DNA of 64,000 nt from Sipunculus nudus. Lineage: Eukaryota > Annelida > Sipuncula > Golfingiida > Sipunculidae. The stretch covers positions 34,366,019-34,430,018 of the forward strand of contig CM049306.1 in assembly GCA_026874595.1 (NCBI GenBank), read 5' to 3'. The position numbers and the translations under genes are program-made. Under the pieces are notes generated by a model, which was not told where the DNA came from, ran no database searches, and worked only from the letters and a program-made list of their open reading frames with translations. Shown one piece after another: positions 57,906-64,000 of the stretch (its first letter is position 1; every line of letters begins with the position of its first letter).

Positions 57906-58200
57906 TAATGCCTTAGTTAATTTAATAACTATTTTTTCATTCCATGTAAAAAAAAAAAAAATTTATATTAATGGGCTTATATTGATAAACTCTTGAATGT
58001 ATCAATAACTGTCTACAGGTTCTAGAATACAATTTGCTCAGGAAATTTATTACAGTACTACATTCCTATTATATGACGCGCATGAATGCTTCAACCCTTT
58101 AAGACTTTTGTTTTAGGAAATACATCTGTTAATATGTCAATTTATAATATTTAAAAGATGAAACTTCTTTATCCGTCATCATTTTGTTTGAATTTAGGCC

Positions 58201-58202
<2 letters not shown>

Positions 58203-58237
<35 letters not shown>
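58203..58237. repeat. (AT)n microsatellite
   Basis: About 17 AT dinucleotides. Confidence 0.95.
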
Positions 58238-58240
<3 letters not shown>

Positions 58241-59840
58241 CTTGAAATTACGACCAACAACGGGACCTAAATAACATGGTTGCATTTTCGAGGTGGGCGT
58301 CTAAGCGGGGTATTTTATAAAAAGAATCGGGACCGTGAACAAGTGTTTATTATTTTGAGGTGGTCGCTCAATCGAGGTTTACATTATAAATATATAAATA
58401 GTAACAGAGTAACTTCTGTTTTTAAAGAATGGCTGGTGCCGTCCCCTCTTTCCGCGGATAATTGTCCCCAGATGTGTCATGGTTACCAAATATACTACCA
58501 GCCTCCCCTCCATGGAGGCCTTTGTACATTTGTCATCAGTACATCCGGCTTGTAACCTACAAACGCCAATCAAGAAACACTGAATCCCTGTCTAGAGCAG
58601 TTGGTGACGTCAGAGCTGAGCAGGTTATGTGTCTGGTAAGGGTTTTAAGCTAACCATCTGTACAGACCAGAGTCTATGCGTTTTCCTTATAAAGATTCGT
58701 GTCAGCTTCTTTGAGATAAACTTTGTTTATACGACATGATACGATATCTTCAGATGTCGTAAAATGTACGAATAGACGGCTCAGATATCACGATTATTTC
58801 CCTCTATAAATATGCAAGTATAAGACAATAGGCAGCCCTCGCTTAGTTGGAAAGTGTGTTGTATGTACACATCTGGTTCCATACTAACCAGTCCTGGACT
58901 CGGGGATGATACATTACTCAGAGCGACCAGTGCTGTTGATAACCCACTGCGATTATAGGTCATTAAGAGTATACCTTTCCCTCTTTGGATGGCTGCTTCC
59001 TTGTTTTCTAACTACCACTTAACTACCAAATTAACCATAATGATTTCAAATGACATTTTTACGTCACCTTGAAGACATATTTCAATTGAGTAAGTTAGTT
59101 TGATGTTGTTTTTTATCATCCAATGTTTCCACTGTTTTTATTAGTTTGTCTGTATTTCATGGGTATATCTATATTATAATTGTTAGTGGACCGGTATGTG
59201 ACGCGGCTGTTTTAATTTTTCCAAATCAAAAATGCAAGAAGAGGACAAACAGTTCCATATGATGCTGCACTGTTTATAAATAATTTAGTAAGGGCAACGC
59301 AAATCCCAATGCCGATACAAAACATTAACACAGTTGCTGCTACAAAATGGCAAATCACCTTCTTTATATGTAACTGTGGACTCTTAAATGTGTACTTAAA
59401 CTGAATGAAATGGGCCCTAATATCGCCCAAAATAAAATCTTATCATCTTAAATCTTATTATAACGTTATCTTTAGGTATGTTATTTCTAAGGTCTAGGCA
59501 AACAAGAATTATTCTATTGCGATAATAGGTCATCTTTAACCACAGGCGAGTTATTTTCGTTGTATTATGGCGCAATCTGTTGCATTTTGAATTAAACTAA
59601 GCTGGTCTTAAAGTGCAAAATAATAAACGGGTAGAATAGGCTGGTATATCTAAAGGAACATCAGGACCAATACCATATCATGCAGACATGGTTCTGTTGA
59701 CTAAGAAGACTGGATTACAGTTCATCTTGAGCAAGACACCTGGTGCTTTTTGTCAATTTGTTTGTCTCACACAGACGGATGGCCGCCAAGGTAACCTCAG
59801 ACGGAAAAATGGGTTAAAGGGGCCTAATCCGATACCTCTC
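58238..59840. other. No gene recognised
   Basis: TTTTCGAGGTGGGCGTCTAAGCGGGGT (58287-58313) and TTTTGAGGTGGTCGCTCAATCGAGGT (58351-58376) form a loose 64-bp tandem pair. A minus-strand frame at 59212-59430 has a hydrophobic stretch (FVAATVLMFCIGIGICVAL) that could be a membrane span, but there is no convincing start, acceptor or family, so it is not called. The rest is AT-rich. Confidence 0.4.
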
Positions 59841-59849
59841 TATTAACTA

Positions 59850-60150
59850 TAGATAATCCCTTGAACCTGATGAAAAATAAGTCAGTAAACGCCAATCCAA
59901 CCACACACAGGGCGTTCGAATTGTTTATATATACGAGTTTAAAACATGTGGAGGCCACTAAAAAATCCGAACATCTGATGGAACGTCAGACAAACCAGTG
60001 TTTTGTCCGGGGTGGAAACAGTGCCCTTTTAACTTATTCACCTTTGCAACAACCACCTTCGGTTACATTTTTTTCTTAAAAATTGTTGTGTTTTATTAAC
60101 AGCTTGTACATAAACAGACTCATACATCATTGACAGAGGCTTTACAAGAA
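59850..60150. repeat. Diverged dispersed repeat, copy 2
   Basis: AATCCCTTGAACCTG (59867) and ACAGCTTGTACATAAACA (60099) repeat the anchors of 15115-15450 in the same order. The intervening text is weakly similar. Confidence 0.35.
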
Positions 60151-60337
60151 CTGTAAGCAGAGTAAGTCAGAATACAAATAAATCCTATAACAAAGAGAGG
60201 TGAACAGTCGACTTTAATATTACCAGGAATTTAAGATTGACGAATACTTTGCTGGGGCATATTAATATTATATATTGTCGGTGTTCCCGAGAAACTTCTT
60301 TATCTTGAAGATTTAGGGTTTGAATATCATATTATCT

Positions 60338-60430
60338 CCGCCAAGGTAATGGTTTCAACTCCTGTTTGTTTATCTGTTTACCTGTCATTGAGATCACGTC
60401 AAAACTGTGGAATCCATTTCCATATTTATA
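60338..60430 (+). repeat. CCTCCGC repeat family, head fragment
   Basis: CTCCGCCAAGGTAATGGTTTCAACTCCTGTTTGTTTATCTG has the head form of this widespread repeat (CTCCGCCaAGG, pyrimidine/TTTG run, then GTCAAAACTGTGGAATCCATTTCC). It runs towards the SINE fragment at 60500. Confidence 0.45.
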
Positions 60431-60499
60431 CTGGTTGGGCCCATTTTTCAGGGAAGGCTCCATTTTTATGCGATTTTTAAAAACCGGCGAATCAAATGA

Positions 60500-60605
60500 A
60501 AAACTCTCGGCTTCCCCGCCGGCCAACCTGGTTCGACCCCGGCGTGGCATTGAGTGTGGGTTGTATTGGTTCGCCCATTAGTCATAACTAGTTGTTCAAT
60601 CCAAG
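60500..60605 (+). repeat. SINE fragment, second family
   Basis: CTGGTTCGACCCC (B box) and GAGTGTGGGTTGTATTGGTTCGCCC match the head and early body of the SINE at 57725-57905. The remainder is truncated. Confidence 0.5.
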
Positions 60606-61600
60606 TAAAATAGATAGTTTAATTGAAAATTTTCCTTTGCAGCAGTATGCGCACTATTTAGTGTTAGTCATGTTTTATTTGGCAGAAGAAGACGTGCTGT
60701 ACAAGTTCAGCGTCACCCATTTTTATTCAGTTTTTTTAATATAGAAAGAGGTGGTGTTGGTGAAACTATCACGTGACTCACCAGTAAGAGGACATCAGTG
60801 TTCGATTGGATAAAAGGCATGGATTCCAATCATGTAACGGAAATCAAAATACGATGCTTCGAGTTGTGTCACAATAAAAGGTCCGTAAAGGTCTGTAGAG
60901 CGTTTCCTGTTGTTGATTACAGTACGGCATAAATAGTAATGGATGCCTCTGTCCCTGGTTAGCGCTTAGATAATAAATTACTTCAAATCATGTATAGTTT
61001 GAGAGCAAAGCTCTCTGTAATTTCCGGAGCCTCGGGAGTCATTTTGTATCGGTTGCGTCCATCCCGGTAAACTGAATGCGGTTTAAGTTACCCGGGTTAA
61101 GGGAAAGGAGGGGTAATAATTAAGAAATTTACTCTGCTGATATAGCTCAGGGTTTTCTGAAAAATCTTTTAAAATATATGCAATTATATATTATATTTAA
61201 ACGTTTCTAATATTTTTTGTGTACTAATTTTAATCTTAAGTAAAATAACGTTCGTTGAACAGCTTTTTGAAACATTTTAGTAAATCTGATTACAAATTAT
61301 GAATTATTCTCAGACATCTGTTTTATACAATGCAACAGCAAGTTAAATAGACATTTTTACAATATTTTATTGTGATTAACTGATTCTGAAATATTTTACA
61401 ATAATATATTTCTGCAGGCTTAATTAATATTAAATAAATTTTATCCTTTCTTTTTTTTTACTTTTGAGGTTTGAAAAAAATAGGAGGTACTTGATCCTCT
61501 GTATCTAAAATTGAATCTCCAAATTTTTATTTCTAAGAATAAAACAAGAACGGTGTCCGTAAAATCAACCCGATCACACTAGACGAAAAATGACATTTGC
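60606..61600. other. No gene recognised
   Basis: AT-rich with a slightly GC-richer patch at 61010-61120. No features assigned. Confidence 0.5.
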
Positions 61601-61608
61601 AAGCATTG

Positions 61609-61820
61609 GTTGCTGAGATAACATTTGCAGCTATATCATCTGTTGAGATAATATATTTGGAGTTATTTCAGTTGTCGAGCTAACATTTGGAGGATTTTTA
61701 GTTGCTGAGATAACAATTGCATTTATTATAGCTGCTCCAATAACATTAGGAGTTGTCTTAGTGGCAGAGAAAACACTGCGTTTTTATTCCAGTTGCCGAG
61801 ATAAAATATGTAGTTTACAT
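61609..61820. repeat. Degenerate minisatellite, ~31-bp units
   Basis: TTGCTGAGATAACATTTGCAG, TTGAGATAATATATTTGGAG, TTGTCGAGCTAACATTTGGAG, TTGCTGAGATAACAATTGCA, CTGCTCCAATAACATTAGGAG, GGCAGAGAAAACACTGCG and TTGCCGAGATAAAATATG follow one another about every 31-33 bp. Old tandem array. Confidence 0.7.
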
Positions 61821-62221
61821 TTACAGATCGGCAGCAAAATTAACTTCAGTTCAATCATAACCGAAAATAATAACATCCTGAAAAATCTAACAAAAAGGAA
61901 TATTTTTAAAGATCCATAATAGCTGTCTTCTTTAAGGCCAGAATCGAAACTATCGCTCAGATTATAAACAGGAAATATATCGTCTGTTTTCAGTTTTGTT
62001 TTCTAATATTGCTGTAACTGTATACTGGCAACCATAATATAAAGTTTATCGAATAGTCTGGATTGGGAATGATCTGTAACTCTACCTACGGAATAAAAAG
62101 ATGTGTTTTGTGCACAAATATCATTCAATGTAACCGTATATCATGCCAGGCATATCTGTAATAGTCGGAATTTCCAGCTTCGTGTATAAAATGAGGCTAG
62201 TTAGATTTTTCCTGAGATTCG

Positions 62222-62297
62222 TCACTGAAATAAAACTGTCACTGAAATAATACTGTCACTGAAATAAAACTGTCACTGAAATAAAACTGTCACTGAA
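62222..62297. repeat. 17-bp tandem repeat, ~4.5 units
   Basis: TCACTGAAATAAAACTG is repeated head to tail with a single change (ATAATACTG) in the second unit. Near-identity indicates recent expansion. Confidence 0.95.
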
Positions 62298-63659
62298 TTT
62301 GAAAAGTTAGCCCAGGCGCAAAGCTGGTGTTTTACCACTTGCAAACCTCATACTTGGCAGAGTCCTGGATATTCCAGCCACAAAACGGAAGGTGTGTGAT
62401 ACGTCTGTCCCCGCTCTAATAATCGCTCTTATATTCGCGACGTCTCTATTAATACCAATCTTATTGTCTGCTGAATAATGCTGGCCGTCTGCACAATAAT
62501 GGATAGATAAGTCGTAGCACTCTAGAAGCCTGGTCTGATCTGATGATGTACCTGACGCTTGATCAGACGCACGGATTTCTGAAACATATAAGGGAAATAT
62601 TAAATAAAGGTAGGCCGTGTGGCTCTGTATACATTAATATATATACAGGACTCAAAAATGTCAATAGTTTATACTGGGCAGTTGGCTTGATCCGTTAAGG
62701 CTGAAAATTTACCAGACCCCAAAGCATTTCACTGGAAGCCAATTAAGAAAGCCCAGTTTCAATAACATGTTTGAAAATAGTATTTTTATAACATAGTTTG
62801 TTACACATTTTACTATGTTGTGATGCCTAAATTCACGAATTTCGGTCAAATGGGACACAACTATAAAGACGACAATTCCTTTATACTGTGCCGCAAATAA
62901 GATATTTGACTGATTACCTGAATTAGACATTTAAGAATAATTACCTGTAAAGGGTAGCCAATGCTTTAGCCCATGTTTGCCGGACCAACCTTATAGGTAC
63001 CTGCAAATATATAATTCTAGCCCTGTGTATCCATGTAGTAAGGACTATTTAAATTTATGTTTGTCAATCCACCGGAGGGCGTCTCGTTCATCATCTGTCA
63101 GACATACGTACATGTGTCGCCCCATTTGAACGGCATAACTTACGTCATTAGAAGAGCACCTTGGTCCTACCGATGGAAGACTTTATCCTTGAATTCTATT
63201 GGCGCTAGGATCTCTGTGAAGTAGGTCCTAGTGAGCGTTATTATTTCAATACACGAGTTTTAACAATCTCACACGACAGCAGTGAACAAAATACAAAAAC
63301 TTATAACTTCGCAAAGATTTTATTGGTTTACTTGTGTAAGAAACAGGCCTGTTGGCTCGTTTATTGTCGTTTTATTCATCGAGCTATGATTCTATGTGAA
63401 AATAATGATAATGCTAGTCATTTCTGAAGCTTAAGTCCGATATGGGATCCTGACCATGTCTTGACGTAATGAAACTTTTTTGTGATTGGCGGACAAAGTA
63501 GGTTTCGCAACACACATATATACTTGTCGTGGCCCATGATCGGATTTGACAGCGCACGCGTGGAGAACTTTTTTAAAAACACACAATTAAATAACCAGAG
63601 TGTTATGGCAAAACGTAACGTCAGATTATACTGCAATTTAAGAGACATTTAAGCAGCAA

Positions 63660-63660
<1 letters not shown>
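62298..63660. other. No gene recognised
   Basis: AT-rich to mixed, no recognisable genes. Short minus-strand frames (62709-62930, 63418-63648) without motifs. Confidence 0.5.

Positions 63661-63662
<2 letters not shown>

Positions 63663-63722
<60 letters not shown>
63663..63722. repeat. (CT)30 microsatellite
   Basis: Unbroken CT tract. The Glu/Arg repeat in the minus-strand frame across it is an artefact. Confidence 0.95.
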
Positions 63723-63725
<3 letters not shown>

Positions 63726-63764
63726 ACAGGTCTGTTTACCTGTGTCTAAATGATGTGGTGACGA

Positions 63765-64000
63765 TAATTTTTTTTTGTGGAGGTAAGCGTCCCCCTTTTT
63801 TAATGCTTGTTTGACTAAGTATGTACATCTGCAGAATTTCATATTAGTTTCGGACTACGAAACAGGAGCGTACACTAGATAGTTCTGCCTTCAACCATGC
63901 AGGCCCGGTGTACCACTCCTGCTTGTCCGAGACCGTGGAACACCCAAAAGGCGAACTCGATTGGGAGTGAAACACGACTGTTAGGTCCAGTCTCCCCTTT
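63765..64000 (-). repeat. SINE, first family, cut by window end
   Basis: On the minus strand the tail is GGACGCTTACCTCCACAAAAAAAA, preceded by CAGATGTACATACTTAG and, near the window edge, by TTTCACTCCCAATCGAGTTCGCC and TTTTGGGTGTTCCACGGTCT. These match the tail and body of 54149-54477 in order. The tRNA-like head would lie beyond position 64000. Confidence 0.6.

Noticed and set aside
59212-59430. Minus-strand frame with a membrane-span-like segment
   Set aside because: No clear start or acceptor and no family I can name; noted only in the region entry.
62222-62297. Short regularly spaced repeats as a CRISPR array
   Set aside because: Units are head-to-tail with no spacers, in an animal-type genome.

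Overview
This is AT-rich, gene-poor, repeat-dense DNA from an animal genome. Introns or intergenic DNA of a marine invertebrate fit best, and a bivalve or other mollusc is my inference. The grounds are: no dense runs of long ORFs and no ribosome-binding-site/operon layout; many long AT, CT and trinucleotide microsatellites; tRNA-derived SINEs; solo LTRs; a Helitron; hAT-like and pogo-like miniature elements; and a decayed copy of a multi-copy 'GCDT + Cys-rich (CXC)' protein family that I know from repetitive genes of molluscs, cnidarians and fish. I see no intact protein-coding gene that I would defend, no rRNA, no functional tRNA and no CRISPR array.

Layout. 1-6 kb: plain AT-rich sequence with a small inverted-repeat element, a possible signal-anchor mini-ORF (3972-4070) and a perfect GC-rich palindrome (4751-4773). 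6.0 kb: a 27-bp near-perfect hairpin. 6.5-9.7 kb: two solo LTRs in opposite orientation. Two more copies of this family lie at 39.9-40.7 and 48.3-49.2 kb, and all four carry heat-shock-element-like motifs beside the TATA box. 12.7-20.8 kb: diverged dispersed repeats, a (CT)27 tract, a CCTCCGC-ended repeat and a 116-bp tandem duplication. 21.5-23.4 kb: GC-rich elements built of short CG-rich words. 25.1-25.6 kb: three units of a ~180-bp satellite. 27.75-29.55 kb: a ~1.08-kb tandem duplication holding hAT-like miniature elements. 31.9-33 kb: trinucleotide repeats. 33.1-33.5 kb: a complete miniature LTR retrotransposon (TRIM) whose LTRs hold tRNA-like A and B boxes. 33.6-34.7 kb: a TTAA-bounded element made of ~11-bp TACGCR repeats. 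35-47 kb: mostly unassigned, with microsatellites, a pogo-like MITE, a third solo LTR and a SINE. 47.15-48.1 kb: a ~152-bp tandem repeat. 49.96-55.05 kb: a head-to-head inverted duplication of a decayed gene plus SINE, one copy split by a hAT-like insertion. 55.1-56.4 kb: another CCTCCGC repeat and a non-autonomous Helitron with both ends. 57.1-57.7 kb: a 274-bp tandem duplication. 57.7-64 kb: SINE copies, minisatellites and a CT tract.

How the parts relate. Almost everything recognisable is mobile DNA or tandem-repeat DNA. Several insertions use AT microsatellites as targets (LTR copies at 8.9, 39.9 and 48.3 kb), and microsatellites have expanded inside other repeats (CT tract in the 152-bp array). 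The strongest leads are the TRIM with an internal Pol III-like promoter, the solo-LTR family with HSE-like promoter motifs, and the 11-bp-periodic TTAA element. All similarity statements come from reading by eye; no database was searched.
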